A stretch of 64,000 nucleotides of DNA from an uncultured Lachnospiraceae bacterium (GCA_910577105.1 CAJTMB010000003.1:1-64000); one strand, 5' to 3'. Shown: positions 55,428 to 63,737, counted from the stretch's first letter. Notes: a model not told the origin generated them from the sequence alone. Translations and numbers: made by a program.

Positions 55428-55951
55428 GCATTTCCTTTCTACGTATTATCTCTTTTCCATACGTACCACATGGCTACTCCTTTGTATCGATATATCTCAT
55501 ATCAGTTTCCTTTTCATTCACTTACTTTTGGGAGCGTCCATGTATATCTATCTACCATGCCAATTTTCATGCATGATTTATTTATTCTGAAAGAGTGACA
55601 TAGCCATGACAATGAAAAAGACAGGAGACTGTTGTATACCCCTGCCCTTCCTTGTGTCCTGCATATTCATATTGCTTATGCTTAAAAATCTTACATGAAA
55701 TTCTGTTGCCTTCTTCTATTTTCCATGCTTTCCGACTATCTAACCATATGTTCTCTTCCAATTCCGTATTTGTATGTCAGATTATACCTTTGTTATTTAT
55801 TCCCCAAACTTATTGCCTTACTATTCCTCCATGCCCAACATTTTTCTATAAAGCATATTCTTCATTCAAATCTATGCTATTTCAATATTTCTTAGTTTGT
55901 TTACATTTCCTCATACAATGTTTACATCTAAATCCATTATGTTAGTATGTC
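55428..55951. other. AT-rich gap with no supported gene
   Basis: About 520 bp between the coiled-coil gene and the small resolvase. ORFs here lack ribosome binding sites and look like by-products of base composition. I see no RNA gene or repeat. Confidence 0.45.
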
Positions 55952-56527
55952 TTAAAAGTCTATTGGCTTATTATCTTCCTCATGTTCCGCCACCCTCCTA
56001 TAAAATGTACTCCTGCTGATATTCAGTTGCTTACTTGCATAAGTAGCAGATATATTTCCAGACTTCCATTGATGATACATTTCATCAAATGTATCTAACT
56101 GTTTTGCTGGTCTGCCCTTATACTTCCCGTGTTCCTTTGCAATCTCTATTCCTTCACGTTGCCGTTGCCTTATATACTCTCTTTCCAACTCCGCTACCGC
56201 CCCGAATATCGTAAGCATGAACTTACCAGCCGGAGTGTTTGTATCAATACTTTCTTTTTGGCTGACAAATTGTACATGCTTACTGTTTAACTGCTCTGTC
56301 AGTTCAAGTAAATCTTTTGTATTCCTCGCAAACCGAGAAATACTTTCCACAACTACAGAATCGCCCTCACGCACAAAGTTCATCATTTCCAACAGGGCAG
56401 GGCGGTCTGTATTCCTGCCGCTCATTTTATCAAGGTATACTTTATCAACCTCCAGTGACTTCATGATTTCTTCCTGACGTGCTGTATTTTGTTCTTTTGT
56501 ACTCACTCTGACATATCCAATCTTCAT
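55952..56527 (-). CDS. Small serine recombinase (resolvase/invertase family)
   Basis: A 191 aa protein. It begins MKIGYVRVSTKEQNTARQEE with the catalytic Ser (Ser9 or 10), has VVVESISRFARNTKDLLEL and FMLTIFGAVAELEREYIRQR, then a C-terminal HTH (ATYASKQLNISRSTFYRRV). This is the Pin/TnpR type. It may resolve dimers or invert a segment. GGAG precedes ATG 56527. The island thus has two serine recombinases. Confidence 0.92.
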   Translation of the reverse strand: MKIGYVRVSTKEQNTARQEEIMKSLEVDKVYLDKMSGRNTDRPALLEMMNFVREGDSVVVESISRFARNTKDLLELTEQLNSKHVQFVSQKESIDTNTPAGKFMLTIFGAVAELEREYIRQRQREGIEIAKEHGKYKGRPAKQLDTFDEMYHQWKSGNISATYASKQLNISRSTFYRRVAEHEEDNKPIDF

Positions 56528-56760
56528 AATGCCTGCTCCTTTCTCAACTAGACTGATAAATGTGAGATACCAAAAATTTTCATCCTTTCAAAAAATGTTC
56601 CAAAAAGCTATACCCTACCCATGCAGAACAATCATACACTTTTTATACACCAAAATTGTTCCAGTAGAGCAGGAATACTATTTTTGAAACACTTCTTGAA
56701 ACATATTTCATATATATCCATTCTTATTTCAGAGCAGATTTACAGGCACATTTTAGCAAA

Positions 56761-56837
56761 ATAAAATGTCAGGAGAAATCCATATACCGCATATGACTTT
56801 CTACTGACATTTCCATTTCTTGTGAGTGTACCTACAA
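56761..56837 (-). repeat. Hairpin plus GTAC palindrome unit, copy 1 (SprT gene end)
   Basis: A hairpin (AAATGTCAG / CTGACATTT with CATAT/ATATG inside) is followed by TTGTGAGTGTACCTACAA. The unit follows the SprT stop codon and is homologous to 58001-58075, with a changed but still paired stem. It may terminate the SprT transcript. Confidence 0.72.
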
Positions 56838-56839
56838 AA

Positions 56840-57502
56840 TCACTTTTCCACTTTTACATACTGCTCATTACAATCCATACAAAGTACACGAATCTCTTTC
56901 GTTGCCCGAAAGCTGTTCCCACAACAGGGACATTGATATTTCCGTGTGCTTGTCTTTCTTTTCCCTGTTTGAATCCCCTTTCCGTCCACGCCGCCCTTTC
57001 CATTATCATCACCAGAGCCATTCCCTCCAATGCCAGCAATCCCCATAACACCGTCACGGTTTATATTCATAGGTTTTTCTATTCCATTGTTTTGTAATAC
57101 CTCTATAAACTCCTGTGACGGCTCTGTTACCGAATAGCCTATATACTTTGCATAACTGATTATCAATCCCCTTGCCTCTGCTTCCCTCTTGAAATTCTTG
57201 TTATGGTAACGTTCACTCTGGCTTGTATCTGCTATATTGTTTAGCTGACAGTAGAAATGGATTAACTCATGCTGTAAGGTCGCCATGACGTTTTCTATAT
57301 TTCTATCCAAGTGCTCCGCACTTATATTTATCTCGTTAAAATGGTTTTCCTCTGCTTTCCATACCTTACCCACTGTAAAATGTCCGTATGTCCTTGGGCT
57401 ACTCATAATCGTTATCACGACTGGCGGTAACTCATTGTCAAAATAAACCTCATTGAGAACCTCAAAGCCATACTCTAATACTTCCTGCATATTTTTTAAC
57501 AT
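56840..57502 (-). CDS. SprT-like metalloprotein with C-terminal zinc ribbon
   Basis: A 220 aa protein from ATG 57502 (MLKNMQEVLEYGF), with GGAGG nine bases upstream. The zinc motif LQHELIHFYCQLN (HExxH) and a second His in HNKNFKREAE match the SprT-like fold. The C-terminal module CPCCGNSFRATKEIRVLCMDC is a zinc ribbon. A Gly-rich linker (GIAGIGGNGSGDDNGKGG) joins the two. SprT-like genes are common on conjugative and satellite elements. Protease activity is inferred from the motif. Confidence 0.85.
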   Translation of the reverse strand: MLKNMQEVLEYGFEVLNEVYFDNELPPVVITIMSSPRTYGHFTVGKVWKAEENHFNEINISAEHLDRNIENVMATLQHELIHFYCQLNNIADTSQSERYHNKNFKREAEARGLIISYAKYIGYSVTEPSQEFIEVLQNNGIEKPMNINRDGVMGIAGIGGNGSGDDNGKGGVDGKGIQTGKRKTSTRKYQCPCCGNSFRATKEIRVLCMDCNEQYVKVEK

Positions 57503-57658
57503 CCCTATGTACCTCCATGTCATTTCATTTTTTATCTTTCTTCATTCTAACGCTGTAGGTCATGCCTGTCTGTGGTGGTAATGTACGGGTTATCAGTTGG
57601 TTTTTATGCGATATGCAAGAAAAAACAGTACCGACCGTTAATTGACAATACTGTTTTT

Positions 57659-57974
57659 ATTCTCCATGCTATCCTCTATTAAAATCTATTGTCTGTCTCA
57701 AATAAACTTAAAATTTTATTTTATTGCTTTATTCATTTCCCTATATTGTTTAATCAGTTTTGTATTGTCCTTTCATATTTTTTTATCTGCTAATTTTTTT
57801 CAAAACTTTCATCTACACTTCACTTACTAAGGAAATTATGCTGGCAGTTTTTCCCCACTGCATGGGTTTATGTATACATATTTTTACCCTACTGCATACG
57901 AACTGAAATTTCTCACCCAATTTTTTTACCACATCTATACGCTTATCATGCTTTAGGAGAAAATCATACGCCTA
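57659..57974 (-). repeat. Noncoding island repeat, copy B
   Basis: Aligned with 51012-51326. It includes ATGTATACAT (57870-57879) flanked by ACTGCAT. It lies about 370 bp upstream of the SprT-like gene, the same position relative to its downstream gene as copy A. Not coding on either strand, since ORFs in one copy break in the other. Confidence 0.75.
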
Positions 57975-58000
57975 TGTTGTTATACACATCTTTAAAAAAT

Positions 58001-58075
58001 AAAATGCCGGGATTCTGCCATATACTGTATATGGCAGAATCCCGGCACTTTTCATTCTTGTAAGTGTACTCACAA
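58001..58075 (-). repeat. Hairpin plus GTAC palindrome unit, copy 2 (island end)
   Basis: A near-perfect hairpin (GCCGGGATTCTGCCATATA / TATATGGCAGAATCCCGGC around CTG) is followed by TTGTAAGTGTACTCACAA. It lies about 300 bp inside the right junction. It is the sister of the 56761 unit, with a different stem sequence. Confidence 0.75.
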
Positions 58076-58077
58076 AA

Positions 58078-58158
58078 TTACATACGGATAATAGAATCAG
58101 TACTGATTCCATTATCCATATCGGACACTATTATAATTAAAATATAATCGACACACAT
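58078..58158 (-). CDS. Possible 26-aa ORF near the island end
   Basis: ATG 58158 has AGGTG nearby and reads MCVDYILIIIVSDM... to TAA at 58078. Its stop stands in front of the hairpin/palindrome unit in the same way as the SprT gene's stop. It may be a small peptide or the end of a decayed gene. The evidence is thin. Confidence 0.25.
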   Translation of the reverse strand: MCVDYILIIIVSDMDNGISTDSIIRM

Positions 58159-58356
58159 TATCACCTAAAAATATTTTTACCCCCTCTCCTCACCTATATT
58201 CATATTATCCCCTCAATCAAAGTCTCCTAACTTACTAATTCTATTTCCAAAAATCCAGTATTTATGCGGCTTACAGCAATTAGCACACCTAATTTTCAGC
58301 TAACTAAAACATAATACATGCTAATTTCAGCTATTGTAACAAGGTTGAATTTCTAT

Positions 58357-58404
58357 ATAGTTTTTTATACTATTTGGTGTCCCTACCTGCCCCATCATGT
58401 CATG
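58357..58404 (-). other. Right attachment junction of the island
   Basis: On the minus strand host sequence GGGCAGGTAGGG is followed by core AC (58380-58379), then ACCAAATAGTATAAAAAACT of the element. Joined with the left end this gives TTTGGT-AC-ACCAAA, a symmetric attP centre. Confidence 0.75.
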
Positions 58405-59043
58405 CCCCAGATGCTGTCTCTGATAACCGTAACTTCTGCTGGAGCCGAAATCCGCATAATGGCTGTACTCAAAACCTTTTGCTATCGGCGAGTATGCTTT
58501 TAATCCATATACACTCACCCATTCCGTATTGCCGTTTTCATCCGTCTGTTCTATTTCATATTCTCCCACCATACCGCCCAGGACTGCGCGGTATGCTTCC
58601 TCATAATAGTCGTAATACTTCATGTCTTTTGTCAGTTCTTCCATGGTACAATGCCCGTCTATCAACTGTTCCGCCAGCTTTGCCATATCCTTTGCCACGT
58701 TTTTGTCATTGGATGAAAAGTCGCCCCCATAACGGGCTCCCAGATAAGCCAGCATTTCCACCCAGTCTATATGCACTTCCTTTCCCCATGTATTCACATC
58801 CCACTCGTAGGCAGTGCAAAGTGCATTATATGACACATTAAAATCCACCCACTTTATGTATCCTTCACTGTAGGCTTCCCTTGCCCACCCGTTGCTGTCC
58901 ATGATAACCCTTTCTTCTGCCGCGCTGTCATTTGCACTTTCTTCTGTTTTACCACCGCTAAAAATACCGGCAAACGCTGTAATGCACAAAACGGCTTCGG
59001 CAGCAATCGCCAGCCTCCATTTTTTTATCTGCTTATCACGCAT
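58381..59043 (-). pseudogene. M23 family metallopeptidase, N-terminal half, split by the island
   Basis: 221 codons from ATG 59043 (MRDKQIKKWRLAIAAEAVL), with GGGGG seven bases upstream. A membrane or signal helix (AIAAEAVLCITAFAGIF) is followed by a helical stalk, then AVLGGMVGEYEIEQTDENG, YGLKAYSPIAKGFEYSHY and RSYGYQRQHLGHDMMGQVG. HLGHD supplies the first zinc ligands. The reading frame enters island sequence after GQVG and ends at 58327. The catalytic HxH is in the other half at 41977-42459, so neither fragment should be active. Confidence 0.9.
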
Positions 59044-59101
59044 GCCCATACCCCCTGTATGCCGCTATACTGCTTTATGTCAGTATATGACTGCTTCAAA
59101 G

Positions 59102-59137
59102 CAAAAAAGAACCCGTTTCACTCGAAACGGGTTCCAA
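59102..59137 (-). terminator. Terminator of hpf
   Basis: On the minus strand GAACCCGTTTCG pairs with CGAAACGGGTTC around AGTG, followed by TTTTTT. It is 12 bp after the hpf stop. Confidence 0.93.
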
Positions 59138-59148
59138 CCTTTTCTCTC

Positions 59149-59676
59149 TTATTCTTCCGGTTCTATCAAACCATAGGTATCGCCTTTTCTTTTGTAAACG
59201 ACATTTACCTGATTGGTTTCTGCATTGTGGAATACATAAAAATTGTGGCCCAGAAGTTCCATCTGGATACATGCGTCCTCGGGATACATGGGTTTAATGT
59301 CAAATTTCTTGGTACGGACAATCTTGATTTCCTCGTCGTCCATATAATCGTTTTCCACAAATAACTTGCTGAAAGAGGACGCCGCCTGCTGCTTGTCCAC
59401 CAGCTTTGTCTTATATTTTTTTAACTGTCTTTCAATGATTTCTTCTACTAAGTCAATAGAAACATACATGTCACTGCTGACTTGTTCAGAGCGGATGATA
59501 CTTCCTTTCACCGGTATCGTCACTTCTATTTTCTGCCTGTCTTTTTCCACGCTTAAGGTAACATGCACTTCCGTATCAGGGGTGAAATATTTCTCGAGCT
59601 TGCCAATCTTATCTTCTACTGCTGACTTAAGCCCCGGAGTTACTTCAATGTTTCTGCCTACAATAATAAATTTCAT
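59149..59676 (-). CDS. hpf: Ribosome hibernation promoting factor, long form
   Basis: The long HPF makes inactive 100S ribosome dimers in stationary phase. The 175 aa protein begins MKFIIVGRNIEVTPGLKSAV and has the HPF fold (EVHVTLSVEKDRQKIEVTI, AAVDLVEEII-type end), then the C-terminal dimerising domain (FYVFHNAETNQVNVVYKRKG). ATG 59676 is set because the earlier ATG overlaps the ribosome binding site. A strong promoter lies at 59712-59741. Confidence 0.95.
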   Translation of the reverse strand: MKFIIVGRNIEVTPGLKSAVEDKIGKLEKYFTPDTEVHVTLSVEKDRQKIEVTIPVKGSIIRSEQVSSDMYVSIDLVEEIIERQLKKYKTKLVDKQQAASSFSKLFVENDYMDDEEIKIVRTKKFDIKPMYPEDACIQMELLGHNFYVFHNAETNQVNVVYKRKGDTYGLIEPEE

Positions 59677-59711
59677 GTCACTCATCCCTTTCGGTTATTT
59701 ATTGTATGAAC

Positions 59712-59741
59712 ATTATACCATACTTTTCCTTTTTTGTGCAA
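59712..59741 (-). promoter_or_regulatory. Predicted promoter of hpf
   Basis: On the minus strand -35 TTGCAC and -10 TATAAT are separated by 18 bp, about 35 bp upstream of ATG 59676. Growth-phase control cannot be read from this sequence. Confidence 0.72.
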
Positions 59742-60122
59742 TAATTTAGTATATTATTTGGTTGTTTTTGACATTCGGAAAGTCAAGAGATATTTCGACT
59801 TTTTTTTCAAAATCCCTCTTTTTATTCATTCTTTACAAAACGTCCGTTCTTTTCTATTTTTTTTCATCTGCCTGCATACGCCCCAAAAATCTGTGGACAT
59901 TGTGGATAACTCGGTGTATAAATAGCTTTTATACCATTTGACCCTGTTTTTTATGTGGATAACTGCTTACTGATTTATTTAAACTAAAATGAATTTATTT
60001 ATCTTTTTTCATCCCATTTGTTCACCTTGCACAAGCGGCCTTTCGTCAATGGTACTTAATCACTAAAAATATTGTCGAACAATATCCTAAATATATAATA
60101 AAATTCAGGCAACACAGATAAA
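59742..60122. other. Intergenic region with two consensus DnaA boxes
   Basis: About 380 bp without a supported gene between hpf and the chemoreceptor. TGTGGATAA (the strong DnaA box TTATCCACA on the other strand) occurs at 59901-59909 and 59954-59962, and a near match TGTGGACAT lies at 59892. The region is AT-rich. It is not near dnaA, so a replication origin is not supported here. Confidence 0.65.
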
Positions 60123-60152
60123 TAAGGCAGACTCCGCAGAGCCTGCCTTTCA
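60123..60152 (-). terminator. Terminator of the dCache chemoreceptor gene
   Basis: On the minus strand AAGGCAGGCTC pairs with GAGTCTGCCTT around TGCG, followed by ATTTAT. It lies about 17 bp after the stop at 60169. Confidence 0.82.
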
Positions 60153-60168
60153 TGACATGACAAAATCT

Positions 60169-62115
60169 TTAATTTAATCGGAATTTGTGCACCAAATTGT
60201 TCATCAGCATAGACTGGTCCGAAAGTTCCATTGAAGTGGCAGCGCTTTCCTCCGAAGTGGCGGATGTGTTTTGGACTACCTGGGAAATCTGGTCAATACC
60301 TTCGGTAATCTGTGTAATTGCAATGGTTTGGCTCTCAACAGCCTCCACCACTACATTCATCCTCGTTGTGACATTTTCGGCAATGGAACTGGTTTTGTCA
60401 AGCGATTCCGTTACTTTATCTACCACTTGACTGCCTTCCATGACGGTGGCAATAGAACTTTCAATAAGTTCCTTAGTTGCTTTTGCCGCTTCATCAGACT
60501 TAGAGGCCAGATTCCGCACCTCATCGGACACCACAGCAAAGCCCCTACCGGCGCTGCCCGCCCGTGCGGCCTCCACAGAAGCATTCAGCGCGAGAATGTT
60601 AGTCTGGAATGCAATGTCCTCAATTGTATCGATAATCTTACTGATTTTGGCAGAAGAGGTTGATATTTTCTCCATGGCGTTGTTCAATTCTCTAACATAA
60701 TCCACGCTAATACCCAGCTGTGCACCGGCTTGATTTACAAAATTTCCCGCTTCCTGTGCAGCTGCCGCAGTCTGTTTGGCATTTCCCGCAATGCCTGCTA
60801 CGGTTACGGAAAGTTCCTGAACCGCGCTTGCCTGTTCCGTAGCGCCCTGGCTTAAAGACTGCGCACCATTGGATACCTGACTGGCATTGGCAGCTACTGT
60901 TCCGGCTGATTTGCTGATTTGGAGGAGTGTATCTTTCAATGAACTGTGGATTGCCTTAATAGACTTTTCAATTGCCACAAAATCACCCCAATATGTACGG
61001 GTGATACTTTCACGGAAATCTCCCTGACCCATTTTATCCAAGTGGCCGGACACATCCTGTACCACGTCATTCAAGCGATGGACGGTGGCATCCAGAGCCT
61101 TTGTGAGTTCGGCCGTCTCATCGCGGGATTTTACAACCGGGGTAGGAGTTTGTAAATCGCCCTCAGCCAGCTTTTTCAGCCGGGCAACGCTGGAACGGAT
61201 GGGACCGGAAATAGAGCGTCCCACCAAGACTGCTACAGGGAATGTAGCGATTATAACAAAAATCACCACCAGAACCGTAAGCTGAATGCTTCGGTCCAGA
61301 GTGGACTTAAACTCCCGCTGGCTGGTTTCAATGGCAATGCTCCATTCCTGATTTCCGCCAATGGGGGCAAATCCCACAAGCTTATTGTCACCATCAAAAT
61401 TATAAATGCCAAAACCGGTTTCACCCTGAATCATACGTTGATTCACAGCAGCGATATCCGCCACACCGGAATCTGTCCGGGCGGCCTCAATCATATTAGA
61501 GCCTTCCTCCACCACTGCATGTTGCGGATGTCCGATTACATTGCCGTTTCTGTCCAGCACATAAGCCACGCCATCATCACCCATGGCTAAATTGACCACG
61601 ATATCCGACAGAAAATCAGCATCTATACCCCCATAAACCACACCTTCAAAACGGCCGTCCGTGATAATGGGCACCTCAAGCAGAAAAATCATCCGCTGGC
61701 CATCGTTCATAATATCGGAAATATAAGGTTCCATAGTTGCTTTACACTGCTGAAAATATTCTTCTTCAGCATAGCTGTAACCGGTAGAGGAGAAGCCATC
61801 GGCATCTATCTTGCCGGTATATAAAAAACCATTGCGCTGGGCAATGTCTTCCCGAACAGGAACTAACTCCGGGGCCATCGGGTCGGATTCCCGGAAAATA
61901 TCGGAAGCAGCAGCTTCCTGAAGAGCTATCCAGTAGTTGTTCATACGCCACTCGACCGCGTCAGCTGCCATTTCCGTAACAGGACCCAAAGTCTTTGTCA
62001 TCATATCATCGATTCCGCGTGCGTTTAATAATGCTGTGATTGCTCCAATCAGTATAGAACCGACCAGCACGACCGACAACATACTGATTTGAATTTTTGA
62101 TTTGATTGACTTCAT
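60169..62115 (-). CDS. Methyl-accepting chemotaxis protein with dCache sensor
   Basis: A 648 aa transmembrane receptor. A first helix (SMLSVVLVGSILIGAITAL-type, residues about 12-30) is followed by an extracellular dual-Cache region (WRMNNYWIALQEAAASDIF ... GDDGVAYVLDRNGNVIGH), a second helix (LTVLVVIFVIIATFPVAVLV), HAMP, then the signalling domain with EDIAFQTNILALNASVEAAR. The ligand is not evident. ATG 62115 is chosen because GGAAG is seven bases upstream. No che operon is in the window. Confidence 0.92.
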   Translation of the reverse strand: MKSIKSKIQISMLSVVLVGSILIGAITALLNARGIDDMMTKTLGPVTEMAADAVEWRMNNYWIALQEAAASDIFRESDPMAPELVPVREDIAQRNGFLYTGKIDADGFSSTGYSYAEEEYFQQCKATMEPYISDIMNDGQRMIFLLEVPIITDGRFEGVVYGGIDADFLSDIVVNLAMGDDGVAYVLDRNGNVIGHPQHAVVEEGSNMIEAARTDSGVADIAAVNQRMIQGETGFGIYNFDGDNKLVGFAPIGGNQEWSIAIETSQREFKSTLDRSIQLTVLVVIFVIIATFPVAVLVGRSISGPIRSSVARLKKLAEGDLQTPTPVVKSRDETAELTKALDATVHRLNDVVQDVSGHLDKMGQGDFRESITRTYWGDFVAIEKSIKAIHSSLKDTLLQISKSAGTVAANASQVSNGAQSLSQGATEQASAVQELSVTVAGIAGNAKQTAAAAQEAGNFVNQAGAQLGISVDYVRELNNAMEKISTSSAKISKIIDTIEDIAFQTNILALNASVEAARAGSAGRGFAVVSDEVRNLASKSDEAAKATKELIESSIATVMEGSQVVDKVTESLDKTSSIAENVTTRMNVVVEAVESQTIAITQITEGIDQISQVVQNTSATSEESAATSMELSDQSMLMNNLVHKFRLN

Positions 62116-62257
62116 GTCTCTTCTTCCTTTCATCCAATTTTTAGGAAATTTTTCCTATATATGGAATGATATCATATCGATATAAAATATTCAATTGTCA
62201 TCTTATTAAAAATTTCGTTTTTTTTCGTACTCTGGATTTTAATATTTGCCGCAAAAA

Positions 62258-62304
62258 AGAGACCGTTGCAAAGTATTTTATGCAGATACCTTTGCAACAG
62301 TCCC
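62258..62304 (-). terminator. Terminator of the NlpC/P60 gene
   Basis: On the minus strand GGGACTGTTGCAAAG pairs with CTTTGCAACGGTCTC across about 16 bases, followed by TTTTTT. It lies 26 bp beyond the stop. Confidence 0.88.
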
Positions 62305-62329
62305 TGTATTTTATAATATTATATCCGTT

Positions 62330-63550
62330 TTAGAAAATTCGCCTGATTGCCAGAATCCTCTTATAATCCGCATTGGATACGATAATGCCTGTTTTCTTGT
62401 TGGATGCATGAACAATCTGTCCGTTGCCGATGTAGAGCGCCACATGGCCGGAATAGCAAATCAAGTCACCGGGCTGTGCGTTTTCCAGTCCGTCCACCGC
62501 ATATCCCTGGCTTCTGTCCGCCTTGGAACTGTGTGGAAGGCTTACACCAAAGTTTGCATATACACTGAGTACAAAACCTGAACAGTCTGCTCCCTCCGTC
62601 AGGCTTGTGCCGCCCCACTTATAGGGATTACCTACAAACTGCAATGCGTATTCCGCAACTGCCACACCCAATTCGCTGCCTTCTCCCACAGAATACTCCG
62701 TGTTTACCGGCTGTGTCGGTGCAGAAGCTGTTTCCTGATTCTGGGACTCCTGTGCAGCACGGCTTGCCCTTGCGGCTTCCTGAGCCTTCCTGCGCTCCTC
62801 TTCCTCTTTTGCCAGACGAAGTTCTTCCTCTTCTTTGGACTCTGCTTCCACAAACTCGGTACGGATTTCCACAAACTCCTTGGAAACCCAGCCGTCTCCT
62901 TCTTCTACGTTAATTTTAACCCAGCCGTCGGTTTCATCTATTACAAGAAAGTCTTCCCCGCCCGGCACCATGGCCAGCCTGCCCGATTCAGTCGTCGGCT
63001 CCATTCGTACAAAAAGCGTTTCCGTGTTAACGGTTGCCAGCCTTGTTCCCACCTGCTTTGCAAGTTCGATGGCAGCATCACCTGTCACACAATATTCGGC
63101 TTTCACATAACCTGTTACATTGCCGGATGTAATCTGATACCAGCCGTTTTCTACTTTAATAAGGCTTCCAACGGAATCATCGTACAGTTTTCCTACAATA
63201 TCTCCATCCTCGCTGGGAATGCTTCTGACATTGACATATCGGTTTACCTGTGCGATAACAAGATTTTTAAAAGTTTCCTCTTCTGACTGCCCTAAATCAG
63301 CAACTGTTGTTGCTGCTGCCAAATCCGGTATGTCCGCAATGGAAAGGGTGGATTCAATCTGGCTGGAAGCCAGCAAATCATCCGGTGAAATGCTTTCCAG
63401 GGATACATCCTTCATCAAGGACAGATTCGCGCCTCCTGCAGGCAGTACTGACGTAACCTTCCCTGCAGCCATAGTATCTATATGTAATCCCGAAAAAGTG
63501 ATTACTGCCACAAGCGTTCCTGCGGCAAGTCTTACTTTACAACGATTCAT
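62330..63550 (-). CDS. Secreted NlpC/P60 cell-wall hydrolase with two SH3 domains
   Basis: A 406 aa protein. The signal peptide is MNRCKVRLAAGTLVAVITFS and a likely cleavage follows DTMAAG. Two SH3b domains follow (NRYVNVRSIPSEDGDIVGKL and ETLFVRMEPTTESG), then a Glu/Arg-rich coiled segment (EEELRLAKEEEERRKAQEA) and the NlpC/P60 domain with the catalytic Cys in GADCSGFVLS and His in GHVALYIGNGQIVHAS. It likely cuts gamma-D-Glu-diaminopimelate stems. GGAGGAG precedes ATG 63550. Confidence 0.93.
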   Translation of the reverse strand: MNRCKVRLAAGTLVAVITFSGLHIDTMAAGKVTSVLPAGGANLSLMKDVSLESISPDDLLASSQIESTLSIADIPDLAAATTVADLGQSEEETFKNLVIAQVNRYVNVRSIPSEDGDIVGKLYDDSVGSLIKVENGWYQITSGNVTGYVKAEYCVTGDAAIELAKQVGTRLATVNTETLFVRMEPTTESGRLAMVPGGEDFLVIDETDGWVKINVEEGDGWVSKEFVEIRTEFVEAESKEEEELRLAKEEEERRKAQEAARASRAAQESQNQETASAPTQPVNTEYSVGEGSELGVAVAEYALQFVGNPYKWGGTSLTEGADCSGFVLSVYANFGVSLPHSSKADRSQGYAVDGLENAQPGDLICYSGHVALYIGNGQIVHASNKKTGIIVSNADYKRILAIRRIF

Positions 63551-63663
63551 GGGATGCTCCTCCGTGTGTAAATATTACAAATTTGTTACATCTGTTTTAA
63601 AATATATCACAAGTTTTTTTCTTTGTCAACACTGTTTCTTAATGGAAAATGAAGGAATATACC

Positions 63664-63708
63664 ACAAAAAAGGCGGATTCCGGTTCTTCCGGGCTTTCCG
63701 CCTTTTTT
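63664..63708 (-). terminator. Terminator of trxB
   Basis: On the minus strand AAAAAAGGCGGA pairs with TCCGCCTTTTTT, with an inner GCCCGG/CCGG pair. A long T run follows. It is 30 bp after the stop of the thioredoxin reductase gene. Confidence 0.92.
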
Positions 63709-63737
63709 GTAATAATTGTTACAAATCCGTTATACTC

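Larger units (their letters stand above)
42460..58380. mobile_element. Integrative element of about 15.9 kb inserted in an M23 peptidase gene
   Basis: The boundaries come from the broken M23 gene: host sequence ends at GCCGATTATC (42457 downward on the minus strand) and resumes at GTAGGG (58381 upward). The element has a large serine recombinase at its left end, a DUF927-type ATPase, a Dam-like methylase, a small resolvase, a SprT-like protein, an XRE regulator with a divergent lipoprotein/membrane operon, and small ORFs. It is richer in A+T than the flanks. No relaxase, coupling protein, capsid or terminase is visible, so it is not an obvious ICE or prophage. It may be a mobilisable or satellite-type element. 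Confidence 0.88.

Noticed and set aside
42460..58380. Prophage or complete conjugative element
   Set aside because: No capsid, portal, terminase, tail, relaxase, coupling protein or type IV secretion gene could be recognised in any frame.
59892..59962. Chromosomal replication origin
   Set aside because: Only two perfect DnaA boxes, no dnaA, dnaN or recF nearby, and no visible DNA-unwinding repeat.
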